From NCBI RefSeq assembly GCF_003332825.1, contig NZ_QIRF01000002.1:124001-188000 (forward strand): a DNA stretch of 64,000 nucleotides, read 5' to 3'. Source of the DNA: Dyella sp. C9 (lineage in GTDB: Bacteria; Pseudomonadota; Gammaproteobacteria; Xanthomonadales; Rhodanobacteraceae). A model generated the notes under the pieces. The model saw only the letters and a program-made list of their open reading frames with translations. It did no database searches and was not told where the DNA came from. Position numbers and translations under genes: made by a program. Positions 27,850 through 36,050 of the stretch are shown piece after piece. Numbering within the stretch: the stretch's first letter is position 1; each line of letters starts with the position of its first letter.

Positions 27850-30198
27850 TTAGGGCGAAGCCGTACTCATCGAGGTCGGACGGGATCCGGGCTGCTGCGC
27901 CCAGCCGTGATTGGGCTCGGCCTGCATGGTGAAGTGCAGCTCGCCACCGGCCAGGATCTCGCCGTGGCGCAGGAACACGCGATCCAGCGGCTTGCCATCC
28001 AGCGTGACGCTGCCCACGTAGGGGTGGGCATCGTCGAACGGGGCGGCGCTGACCGTGAAGGTCTTGCCATGGGGCAGGTGCAGGGTCGCCCGCTCAACGA
28101 ACGGCCGGCCGATGGCGTATTCGTCGCTGGCCGGCGTCACCGGGTAGAAACCCAGCGCCGTGAAGATGTACCAGGCTGACATCTGGCCGAGGTCGTCGTT
28201 GCCGGCCAGGCCGTCGGGACGGGTGGCGTACTGGCTGTCCATGATCTGCTTGAGGCGCTTCTGGGTCTGCCAGGGCGCGCCGGCATAGTCGTACAGGTAG
28301 GCCAGGTGGTGGCTGGGCTCGTTGCCGTGGGCATACCAGCCGATCAGGCCGGTGATGTCCTCCACGTTGGCGAAGTGCGAGGGATCGACCTTGGCATCGA
28401 ACACGCTGTCGAGCTTGGCCACGAAACGCGCATCGCCGCCCATCGCCTTGACCAGGGCCGCCACGTCCTGCGGCACGTACCAGGAGTATTGCCAGGCGTT
28501 GCCCTCGGTGTAGTCGCTGCCATAGCCGGCGACGTCCGGGTTGAACGGCTCGCGGAACTGGCCGTCGCTCTTGCGGGCGCGCATGAAGCCGGTCTTGGGG
28601 TCGTAGGCATTGCGCCAGTTGCCGGCACGCTTGTCGAAGGTGGCAGCGACGTCCTGGCGGCCCATGGCCTTGGCCATCTGCGCCAGCGACCAGTCGTCGT
28701 AGGCGTACTCCAGGGTCTTGGAGGCGGCTTCCGGCTCCTTGTCGATCGGCACGTAGCCGAGCTTCATGTAGTCGCCCAGGCCACCGTACGGGGCGTAGGT
28801 GGCCGAGGCCACCATCGCCTTGAGTGCGGCGTCGGCGTCGAAGCCGCGCACGCCCTTGATGTAGGCGTCGGCGATCACCGGCACCGCGTGATAGCCGATC
28901 ATGCACCAGGTCTCCATGCCCTGGTACGCCCACACCGGCAGGATGCCGAACGGGCTGGCCTCGCGGGACGCGATCAGCGAGCGCACGAAGTCGGTGCTGC
29001 GATGGGGCATCAACAGCGCCATCAACGGCTGCTGGGCCCGATACACGTCCCACAGCGACCAGGTGGAGTGGAATTCGAACTTGCCGTTCTTGTCGACGGC
29101 CTGGTGTACCGCGCCATCCGGACCGCGGAACTGGCCGTTGACGTCCATGCTGAGCGTCGGCGACAGCAGGGCATGGTACAGCGAGGTGTAGAAGCCCACG
29201 CGCTGGTCCCTGGTGCCCTCCACGTCGATGGCTGCCAACGCCTTGTTCCAGTCGGCACGGGCCTCGGCGCGACGCGCATCGAAATCCCAACCCTGGCCTT
29301 CGGCGTCCAGGTTGGCCACGGCGTTGTCCTCGCTCACCGAGGAAATCGCCACCTTCACGCCCAGCGGCTGCTTGAGGGTGCCGAAATCGAACACGCCCTC
29401 GAGCGCGCGACCGGCTTGCGCGTCATGGTCCTCCGGCTGGTTGCCCGGGCCCTTGAAGCCCTTGTAGACCACGTCGGTCTCGCGGTTGTACAGGGTGCGC
29501 GACACCATCGGCTGAGAGAAGCGCATGGCGAAGCACAGCTCGCGGCCCGGCGCCCAGCCGCGAGTGGTGCGACAGCCGGTGACGGTGCCGTCCTCGTGCA
29601 CGCGCAGGCTCGACCACAGCACCTTGCCCGGGTAGTCGTAGATGCTGGGACGCAAGTCCAGCAGCAGGTGGGCCGGCTTGCCGGCCGGGAAGGTATAGCG
29701 ATGCCAGCCGATACGACGCCCGGCGGTCAGCTCGGCGCGTACGTCGTAATCGGCGAGCGTCACGGCGTAATAGCCGGCCTCGACCTGCTCGGTGTCGTGG
29801 CTATAGCGGGAACGGTAGCCACTGCCCGGCTTGGCCGGATCGCCTGGCTCCAGCCGCACGTCGCCGGCAATCGGCATCACCAGCACATCGCCAAGGTCCG
29901 AATGTCCGGATCCGGAGAAGTGCGTGTGGGAGAAACCCAGCAGGCTGCTGTCGCCGTACTGGTAGCCGGCCGCCCACTTGTAGGCGTGCTTGAAGTCCGG
30001 CATCGCCGTATCCGGCGACAGCTGGATCATGCCGAACGGCACCGTGGCGCCGGGGAAGGTGTGGCCATCGCCACCGGTGCCGATGCGGGGGTCGACATCG
30101 GCCGCGTGGTCGGCCGCATGGCCGGGGCCGGACAGCGCCAGGGCAATGGCGACGACGAGCAAGCCCGGCAGGCAGGCACGGAAAGACGGACGCGACAT
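27850..30198 (-). CDS. GH92 family alpha-mannosidase, secreted
   Basis: 782 residues; signal peptide 1-28 (LLVVAIALALSGPGHA). Mature start VDPRIGTGGDGHTFPGATVPFGMIQLSPDT is the GH92 hallmark, and GFSHTHFSGSGHSDLGD and GNDDLGQMSAWYIFTALGFYPV are further family blocks. GH92 enzymes are calcium-dependent exo-alpha-mannosidases that act on mannan or glycoprotein glycans. It is transcribed away from a lacI-type gene that leads a mannose uptake and catabolism operon. A copy of the putative operator lies 22 bp before the start. Confidence 0.94.
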   Translation of the reverse strand: MSRPSFRACLPGLLVVAIALALSGPGHAADHAADVDPRIGTGGDGHTFPGATVPFGMIQLSPDTAMPDFKHAYKWAAGYQYGDSSLLGFSHTHFSGSGHSDLGDVLVMPIAGDVRLEPGDPAKPGSGYRSRYSHDTEQVEAGYYAVTLADYDVRAELTAGRRIGWHRYTFPAGKPAHLLLDLRPSIYDYPGKVLWSSLRVHEDGTVTGCRTTRGWAPGRELCFAMRFSQPMVSRTLYNRETDVVYKGFKGPGNQPEDHDAQAGRALEGVFDFGTLKQPLGVKVAISSVSEDNAVANLDAEGQGWDFDARRAEARADWNKALAAIDVEGTRDQRVGFYTSLYHALLSPTLSMDVNGQFRGPDGAVHQAVDKNGKFEFHSTWSLWDVYRAQQPLMALLMPHRSTDFVRSLIASREASPFGILPVWAYQGMETWCMIGYHAVPVIADAYIKGVRGFDADAALKAMVASATYAPYGGLGDYMKLGYVPIDKEPEAASKTLEYAYDDWSLAQMAKAMGRQDVAATFDKRAGNWRNAYDPKTGFMRARKSDGQFREPFNPDVAGYGSDYTEGNAWQYSWYVPQDVAALVKAMGGDARFVAKLDSVFDAKVDPSHFANVEDITGLIGWYAHGNEPSHHLAYLYDYAGAPWQTQKRLKQIMDSQYATRPDGLAGNDDLGQMSAWYIFTALGFYPVTPASDEYAIGRPFVERATLHLPHGKTFTVSAAPFDDAHPYVGSVTLDGKPLDRVFLRHGEILAGGELHFTMQAEPNHGWAQQPGSRPTSMSTASP

Positions 30199-30219
30199 GA
30201 ATCTCCCCCGGCAATGAAT

Positions 30220-30233
30220 TTGAATCGTTCTAA
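30220..30233. promoter_or_regulatory. Putative LacI-family operator, GH92 side
   Basis: TTGAATCGTTCTAA, 12 of 14 bases identical to the site at 30325-30338. It lies 22 bp upstream of the GH92 start, well placed to block its expression. Confidence 0.7.
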
Positions 30234-30324
30234 GTGAGCGGAAGCTAGCATTGCCGCGAAGGGCAATGCATGCTGCGCCGCGCCATCGATTCTGGTTCCG
30301 TTAGCCGGCATCGGCGGGTTACCT

Positions 30325-30338
30325 TTGGATCGTTCCAA
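30325..30338. promoter_or_regulatory. Putative LacI-family operator, regulator side
   Basis: TTGGATCGTTCCAA: arms TTGGA and TCCAA with a TCGT centre, the size and form of LacI/GalR operators. It lies 15 bp before the regulator start. Together with the sister site it implies coordinate control of both divergent transcripts. Confidence 0.75.
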
Positions 30339-30353
30339 TCACCCAGGCCTGCG

Positions 30354-31406
30354 ATGGAAAGCCAGACCCCTGTTGGTCGCAAGATCACCCTCAATGACAT
30401 TGCAGCCGGATGCGGCGTGTCGCGTGCCACGGTATCGCTGGTGCTGCGGGGCAGCCCGCTGGTCAACAAGGCCACCCGGGCCCGCGTAGAGGAGGAACTG
30501 CGCCGCCAGGGCTATGTGTACAACCGCGCCGCGGCCAACCTGCGCCGGCGCACGTCCTCGAGCATCGCGCTGGTGCTCAACGAGCTGGCCAACCCGTTCT
30601 TCGCCGAATTCGCCGCCGGGGTGGACGAGACCCTGGGCGAGGCTGGCTTCGTCACCCTGCTGGGCAGCACCGGCGAGTCGAGCACGCGCCAGCAGGCGGT
30701 GCTCGGATCGCTGATCGAGCATGGCCCGGGCGGCATCATCCTGTCGCCGGCCGAGGGCAGCAGCACCGAGGAGGTGCTGGCCGCGATCGGCGCACACACA
30801 CCGGTGGTGCTGTTCAATCGCGAACCGGGTGGCCCGCTGCCCGGCCACGTGCGCTGGGATCGCCTGATGCTGGACAACCAGCGCGGCGCACGCCTGGCCA
30901 CCGAGCACCTGATCCGGCAGGGACATCGCCGCATCGCCATGTTCGGCGGCCACGACCACGCCAGTTCCTGCCGCGAACGCCACGCCGGTTACCTGGAGGC
31001 CATGCAGGCCGCCGGCATCGAGGTGCAGCCGCACTGGCGGGTGGAGAGCAAGCCCACCCGGCTGGACGCGGCACATGCCGCAGCCGGCCTGTTCGCCCTG
31101 GGCGATGCCCCGACTGCGGTGGTTTGCTACAACGACGCGGTCGCCTTCGGCCTGATGCTGGCATTGAACCAGCGCGGCCTGCAGCCGGGACGCGACGTGG
31201 CCATCACCGGCTTCGACGACGTGGCCGAAGCGGCCATGAGCACGCCGACGCTCACCACGCTCTCCACCGCCCCGCGCGCACGGGGCCGCCAGGCTGCCGA
31301 GCTGATCCTCGCGCGGCTGCGCGAGCCGCAGTCCGAATCGCGCGCCGTGATCGCCCCGGTCGAACTGGTGGTGCGCGAAAGCAGCTGTCCACCCATCCAA
31401 CCCTGA
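30354..31406 (+). CDS. LacI family transcriptional regulator of the mannoside locus
   Basis: 350 residues. The N-terminal helix-turn-helix ITLNDIAAGCGVSRATVSLVLRG (11-33) and hinge are followed by a periplasmic-binding-protein-like sugar domain (about 70-345; VVCYNDAVAFGLM and GFDDVAEAAMSTPTLTT are family blocks). First gene of a four-gene plus-strand operon; transporter, kinase and isomerase follow with 10-bp gaps or overlaps. It is likely a repressor relieved by mannose or a derivative, acting at the two 14-bp sites in the divergent promoter. Confidence 0.93.
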   Translation: MESQTPVGRKITLNDIAAGCGVSRATVSLVLRGSPLVNKATRARVEEELRRQGYVYNRAAANLRRRTSSSIALVLNELANPFFAEFAAGVDETLGEAGFVTLLGSTGESSTRQQAVLGSLIEHGPGGIILSPAEGSSTEEVLAAIGAHTPVVLFNREPGGPLPGHVRWDRLMLDNQRGARLATEHLIRQGHRRIAMFGGHDHASSCRERHAGYLEAMQAAGIEVQPHWRVESKPTRLDAAHAAAGLFALGDAPTAVVCYNDAVAFGLMLALNQRGLQPGRDVAITGFDDVAEAAMSTPTLTTLSTAPRARGRQAAELILARLREPQSESRAVIAPVELVVRESSCPPIQP

Positions 31407-31416
31407 CGGAACGTCC

Positions 31417-33123
31417 ATGGCCTTTGCAGCCCCACCCTCCCAGTCGGCGGCCCGTTCGCCGGCTTCCGGCTCGACGCGCTACACCGACTACCCGCTGGCG
31501 ATGGCGGTGCTCACCACCATCTTCTTCATGTGGGGATTCCTCACCGTCCTCAACGACATCCTGATCCCGCACCTCAAGTCGGTGTTCGAGCTGAACTACG
31601 CCCGCGCGATGCTGGTGCAGTTCACCTTCTTCGGGGCGTATTTCCTGATGTCGCTGCCGGCCGGCCGCCTGGTGGCGATGCTGGGTTACAAGAAGGGCAT
31701 CATCGCCGGGCTGGGCATCGCCGCGCTGGGGGCGTTCGGCTTCTGGCCGGCGGCGACGCAGCACTCCTATGCCGCCTTCCTCGGCGCGCTGTTCGTGCTG
31801 GCCACCGGCATCACCGTGCTGCAGGTGGCGGCCAATCCATACGTGGCGCTGCTTGGACCCGAGCGCACCAGCTCCAGCCGGCTCACCCTGGCACAGGCGA
31901 TGAACTCGCTGGGCACTACCCTGGGGCCGTGGTTCGGCGGCCTGCTGATTCTCTCGGCGGTTTCCACCGGTGCCATCCCCGACAGCGTGCGCAAGGCGCC
32001 GGAAACCGTGCAGCTGGTACAGACGCTCAACAGCGGCGCGCCGGCCCTGGCCATCGACGCCATGACCCAGGCACCGGCACCGCGACTGGTCGCCGCGATC
32101 GGCGATGCAGCGGCTTCGGCGCTGGATCGCCTGCCGCCGGACCAGGTCGCCGCCAGCCTCGGCCATCTCGCGCCAGGCGAACTGGCCGACGTGCTCGACC
32201 ACCTGCCGGGCGATGCCTTGCTCGACACGCTCGCCGCCCGTCCGCCGCAGGACCTGGCCGCACTGCCTGTCGACCGCCTGGCCGGCGCACTCGACAAGCT
32301 GCAGGCGTCGCGCCTTGATGCCGTGCAGTCGGCCAAGTTCGGCACCGTGCGCGCAGGCCTTGGCCAGGAGACGCAGGCCCAGTTGCAGGCGTATCGCCAG
32401 AAGCAGGCGCAGCTGGTGCAAACGCCGTATCTCGGCCTTGGCTTCGCCTTGCTGGTGCTTGCCGCCGGCGTGGGCCTGTTCAAGCTGCCGGCGCTGACCG
32501 AATCCACCGAGCAGGCGGACACGCAGCACCACAGTCTGCTCGATGCGCTGCGCCACCCGCACGTGCGGTTCGGCGTGCTGGCGATCTTCTTCTACGTGGG
32601 CGCCGAGGTATCCATCGGCAGCTTCCTGGTGAACTACCTGTCGTTGCCGGAAATCGGCCACATGAGCGAGCAGCAGGCCTCGCACTACGTGTCGCTGTAC
32701 TGGGGCGGCGCGATGGTCGGCCGGCTGGCTGGCTCGGTGATGCTGGCCAAGCTCAATCCACGCCGCCTGCTGGCCGTGTTTGCGGGCGTCGCCGGACTGC
32801 TGGTGCTCACCACCATGCTCACCCGTGGCGAGCTGGCGATGGGCAGCGTGATCGCCATCGGCCTGTTCAACTCCATCATGTTCCCCACCATCTTCGCGCT
32901 CGGCATCGAGCGCATGGGGCCGCTCACCGGCAAGGCTTCGAGCCTGCTGATCATGGCCATCGTCGGCGGCGCGCTGCTGCCGTGGGCGCAAGGTTTCCTG
33001 GCCGACAGCGTGGGCGTGCAGCATGCGTTCGTGCTGCCGCTGCTTTGCTACGGCTACATCGTCTTCTACGGCCTGCGCGGCTCGCTGATTCGCAGCGAAA
33101 CCCCGTCGGCCGCTTCATCCTGA
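31417..33123 (+). CDS. MFS sugar transporter (FucP/GluP type) with enlarged periplasmic loop
   Basis: 568 residues; FucP-type relatives are around 430. Twelve helices: FFMWGFLTVLNDILIPHLK in helix 1 and LQVAANPYVALLGPER after helix 4 are diagnostic of the sugar:H+ symporter group. The extra length lies between helix 5 (about 165-183) and helix 6 (337-356), predicted periplasmic. It contains repeated short helices: LDRLPPDQVAASLGH, LAPGELADVLDH, LPGDALLDTL, LPVDRLAGALDKL (236-295). The coding frame is unbroken. Context points to mannose as the substrate. Confidence 0.9.
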   Translation: MAFAAPPSQSAARSPASGSTRYTDYPLAMAVLTTIFFMWGFLTVLNDILIPHLKSVFELNYARAMLVQFTFFGAYFLMSLPAGRLVAMLGYKKGIIAGLGIAALGAFGFWPAATQHSYAAFLGALFVLATGITVLQVAANPYVALLGPERTSSSRLTLAQAMNSLGTTLGPWFGGLLILSAVSTGAIPDSVRKAPETVQLVQTLNSGAPALAIDAMTQAPAPRLVAAIGDAAASALDRLPPDQVAASLGHLAPGELADVLDHLPGDALLDTLAARPPQDLAALPVDRLAGALDKLQASRLDAVQSAKFGTVRAGLGQETQAQLQAYRQKQAQLVQTPYLGLGFALLVLAAGVGLFKLPALTESTEQADTQHHSLLDALRHPHVRFGVLAIFFYVGAEVSIGSFLVNYLSLPEIGHMSEQQASHYVSLYWGGAMVGRLAGSVMLAKLNPRRLLAVFAGVAGLLVLTTMLTRGELAMGSVIAIGLFNSIMFPTIFALGIERMGPLTGKASSLLIMAIVGGALLPWAQGFLADSVGVQHAFVLPLLCYGYIVFYGLRGSLIRSETPSAASS

Positions 33124-33133
33124 GTAGGACCTG

Positions 33134-34111
33134 ATGTCTCGCACCATCCTCTGTTTCGGCGAAGCGCTGATCGACTTCCACAGCGAAGGCGGCGACGCCT
33201 TTGGCTTTCCCCGCGGCTTTGTCCCCTACGCTGGCGGCGCGCCGGCCAACGTGGCGGTGGCGGTGGCCCGCCTCGGCGGCGGCGCGGCATTCGCCGGCAT
33301 GCTCGGCAACGACCTGTTCGGCGATTTCCTGCTGCACAGCCTGCAGCATGCCGGCGTGGATACCGCCGGTGTCACCCGTACCGGCGCGGCCAACACCGCG
33401 CTGGCCTTCGTTGCGCTCGACGCCAGGGGCGAACGCAGCTTCAGCTTCTATCGCCCGCCGTCGGCCGACCTGCTGTTCCGGCCCGAGCATTTCGGCGAGG
33501 CACGCTTCGACGGCGTGGCCGTGTTCCACGTCTGCTCCAACAGCATGACCGACGAGGCGATGGCCGAAACCACCCGCGAAGGCATGCGCCGCGCCCACGC
33601 GGCCGGCGCCCTGGTGAGCTTCGATCTCAACCTGCGGCCTGCCTTGTGGAACCCTGGCGTCGACCCGCGCCCGCAGGTGTGGCCTGCGCTCGAACTGGCC
33701 GATGTGGTGAAGCTGAGCGGCGAGGAGTTCGCCTGGCTTGCCGTCGACGGCGAGGAAGCCGTGCTCGAGCGCCTGTGGCAGGGCCGCACGCGCCTGCTGG
33801 TGGTGACTGACGGCGAACGCTCGCTGCGCTGGTTCCATCCGGATGCGGAAGGCGAGCTGCCGGTCTACGCAGTGAACGCCGTGGACACCACGGCTGCCGG
33901 CGATGCCTTTGTCGGCGGCCTGCTGTGCGGGCTGGCGAGGCTCCAAGCCGCCCCGGATCGCCTCGATCACCTGGTGACCGAACTCCCGCGACTGCACGCG
34001 ATGCTGCGTTTCGCGGCCGCCTGTGGCGCGCTCACCGTCACCCGCCAGGGTTCGTTCTCGGCGATGCCGGACGAAGCCGAAGTACTCAGCTTCATGGAGA
34101 CCTACGCATGA
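33134..34111 (+). CDS. PfkB family carbohydrate kinase, probable fructokinase
   Basis: 325 residues. Ribokinase fold: N-terminal CFGEALIDFHSEGG and YAGGAPANVAVAVARLGG, C-terminal ATP/anion-hole motif DTTAAGDAFVGG with catalytic base D257. The first glycine of the usual GAGD is Ala, giving AAGD. With an AGE-family isomerase encoded immediately after it, phosphorylation of fructose to fructose 6-phosphate is the natural role. Stop and next start overlap (ATGA). Confidence 0.88.
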   Translation: MSRTILCFGEALIDFHSEGGDAFGFPRGFVPYAGGAPANVAVAVARLGGGAAFAGMLGNDLFGDFLLHSLQHAGVDTAGVTRTGAANTALAFVALDARGERSFSFYRPPSADLLFRPEHFGEARFDGVAVFHVCSNSMTDEAMAETTREGMRRAHAAGALVSFDLNLRPALWNPGVDPRPQVWPALELADVVKLSGEEFAWLAVDGEEAVLERLWQGRTRLLVVTDGERSLRWFHPDAEGELPVYAVNAVDTTAAGDAFVGGLLCGLARLQAAPDRLDHLVTELPRLHAMLRFAAACGALTVTRQGSFSAMPDEAEVLSFMETYA

Positions 34112-35325
34112 CCACGCCCGCCCGGCCCGATTTCCGCAGCGAGGCCTTCCTGCGCAGCCATGTCGCGCAGACCATGGCGTTCTACCACCCGCGCGCGATC
34201 GATCCTGCCGGTGGCTTTTTCCACTACTACAAGGACGATGGCACCATCTACGACCGCCGCCCCCGCCACCTGGTGAGCAGCACGCGCTTCGTCTTCAACT
34301 ACGCGATGGCCTATCGCGAGTTCGGCAACCCCGAGTACCTCGAGGCGGTCCACCACGGCCTGCGTTACCTGCGCGAGGTGCACCGCGACGCCGCCACCGG
34401 CGGCTACGCCTGGACCATCCGCGACGGCCAGCCGGAAGACCGCACCAACCACGCCTATGGCGTCGCCTTCGTGCTGCTGGCCTACGCCAGCGCGCGCAAG
34501 GCCGGCGTGCGCGAGGCGGATGCCTGGATGGACGAAACCTGGGTGCTGCTGGAACAGCGCTACTGGGACGCCGAGGCCGGCCTGTATCGCGACGAAGCCG
34601 ATGCGCAGTGGAATTTCAGCGGCTACCGCGGCCAGAACGCCAACATGCACATGTGCGAGGCGATGCTGGCGGCCTACCAGGCCTGCGACGAGCCACGCTA
34701 CCTCGAACGCGCCCTCGTCCTTGCCGACCACATGACGCGCCGGCAGGCGGCCAAGGCCGACGGGCTGGTGTGGGAACACTATGACGCGCAGTGGAATGTC
34801 GATTGGGATTACCACCGTGACGACCCCAAGCACCTGTTCCGCCCCTGGGGTTTCCAGCCCGGCCACCAGACCGAGTGGGCCAAGCTGCTGCTGATCATGG
34901 AACCGTTGCTGCTCGAACGCGGCCGTGAGGAGAACTGGCTGGTGCCTACCGCCAAGCATCTGTTCGACACCGCGCTGGCGCGGGCGTGGGACGCGCAGCA
35001 CGCTGGCATCTGCTACGGCTTCGCGCCGGATGGCAGCGTGTGCGACGACGACAAGTATTTCTGGGTGCAGGCCGAATCGATGGCGGCGGCGGCACTGCTG
35101 CATGCACGCACCGGGCTGGCCGAGTACGACCAGTGGTACGAAAAGCTGTGGAACTACGCCTGGCAGCACTTCATCGACCACCGGTACGGCGCCTGGTATC
35201 GCATCCTTACCCGCGACAACCGCAAGATCGACGACGAGAAAAGCCCCGCCGGCAAGACCGACTACCACACCATGGGCGCGTGCTACGAAGTGATGGAGCT
35301 GGTCCGCGAGGGCGGTGTGCCCTGA
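34108..35325 (+). CDS. AGE family epimerase/isomerase, probable D-mannose isomerase
   Basis: 405 residues, an (alpha/alpha)6-barrel of the N-acylglucosamine 2-epimerase superfamily: STRFVFNYAMAYREFGNPEYLEAVHHGL, then GQNANMHMCEAMLAAY and FRPWGFQPGHQTEWAKLLL. The length and sequence resemble mannose isomerases (YihS-like) more than cellobiose or GlcNAc epimerases. Coupled by a 4-base overlap to the sugar kinase. With GH92, transporter and kinase it completes a mannose to fructose 6-phosphate route that needs no mannose 6-phosphate isomerase. Confidence 0.85.
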   Translation: MTTPARPDFRSEAFLRSHVAQTMAFYHPRAIDPAGGFFHYYKDDGTIYDRRPRHLVSSTRFVFNYAMAYREFGNPEYLEAVHHGLRYLREVHRDAATGGYAWTIRDGQPEDRTNHAYGVAFVLLAYASARKAGVREADAWMDETWVLLEQRYWDAEAGLYRDEADAQWNFSGYRGQNANMHMCEAMLAAYQACDEPRYLERALVLADHMTRRQAAKADGLVWEHYDAQWNVDWDYHRDDPKHLFRPWGFQPGHQTEWAKLLLIMEPLLLERGREENWLVPTAKHLFDTALARAWDAQHAGICYGFAPDGSVCDDDKYFWVQAESMAAAALLHARTGLAEYDQWYEKLWNYAWQHFIDHRYGAWYRILTRDNRKIDDEKSPAGKTDYHTMGACYEVMELVREGGVP

Positions 35326-35331
35326 GTGCAT

Positions 35332-35362
35332 GGCGGGGAGGCCGGACTCCGGCCTCCCCGCC
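35332..35362. terminator. Perfect 15-bp hairpin between convergent genes
   Basis: GGCGGGGAGGCCGGA (35332-35346) and TCCGGCCTCCCCGCC (35348-35362) around a single central C. It lies 6 bp after each neighbouring stop. There is no T-tract on either side, but its symmetry and position suggest a shared 3' end. Confidence 0.7.
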
Positions 35363-35368
35363 CCAGCT

Positions 35369-35998
35369 TCAGCCCTTCGGCTTGGCCTTGGGCGTCACCG
35401 TGACGGCAAGCGCTTCCACATAGGTGATGACGACGGTGTCGCCCACCTTGAGCTTGCTCATCTGCGCCTGGCGCGCGGGATCCTTCACCTCGATCACGCG
35501 CTCCTTGCCGTCGGCACCGGTCAGGGTCACCGTGTGGTTCTTCAGGTCCAGGCCGGTGAGCTTGGCGGTCACCGTGACCGAATGACCGGTGAGCAGGCCC
35601 GGCTTGTCGCCCGGTGCGCCGGTGGCCGTACCGCCCTGCACCTCGGTGCCGAGCTGCGCGCCGCTGCCCGCCGGCAGAATCTGCAGGGCGAGCGCGGCCT
35701 GATAGTGCGCCGTGACCTGGTCGCCCGGCTTCAGCTGGTCGAGGTTCTCTACCTCGGCGCCGGCTTCCACCGTGACTTCCTTGCCCTTGGGCCCTTTCAG
35801 CGTCACGAAGCGCGTCTGCGGATCCACCGACACCACGGTAGCCGTGATGGTGTGATCCTCGCGCGCCAGTTCGCCGGCGGTGCTGCTTACCGTGCCCGAA
35901 TGGGCCAGGTCCTGCGCGAGCACGGCCGCCGGTGCGGCCACGGCGAGGGCCAGGGCCACGCCAAGCAGGTGGGGTTTGAACAATTGCGGCTTGCTCAT
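35369..35998 (-). CDS. Periplasmic protein of unknown function
   Basis: 209 residues with a signal peptide (1-29, ending AAVLAQ). The mature part contains two similar beta-rich halves: ITATVVSVDPQTRFVTLKGPKGKEVTVEAG...LKPGDQVTAHY, and VTAKLTGLDLKNHTVTLTGADGKERVIEV...LKVGDTVVITYVEALAV. Each ends in LKxGD-x-V, so it looks like an internal duplication of an OB-like domain. Family not recognised. ATG 35998 follows AGGAG. It lies just downstream of an mscS gene (52-bp gap), probably cotranscribed. Confidence 0.8.
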   Translation of the reverse strand: MSKPQLFKPHLLGVALALAVAAPAAVLAQDLAHSGTVSSTAGELAREDHTITATVVSVDPQTRFVTLKGPKGKEVTVEAGAEVENLDQLKPGDQVTAHYQAALALQILPAGSGAQLGTEVQGGTATGAPGDKPGLLTGHSVTVTAKLTGLDLKNHTVTLTGADGKERVIEVKDPARQAQMSKLKVGDTVVITYVEALAVTVTPKAKPKG

Positions 35999-36050
35999 GG
36001 TCGTTCTCCTTCGGGGATGGCAGGTCCCGGCACCTGCCGGGTCGGATGGG

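Noticed and set aside
28306..30237. 643-codon plus-strand open frame
   Set aside because: Antisense to the GH92 gene; no recognisable domain.
32105..32497. Possible frameshift or foreign insertion in the transporter loop
   Set aside because: The frame is continuous through the loop, codon use matches the flanks, and the helix before and after it aligns normally, so it is an in-frame expansion rather than an error.
31252..33024. 590-codon minus-strand open frame
   Set aside because: Antisense to the lacI end and the transporter gene; composition typical of a shadow frame.
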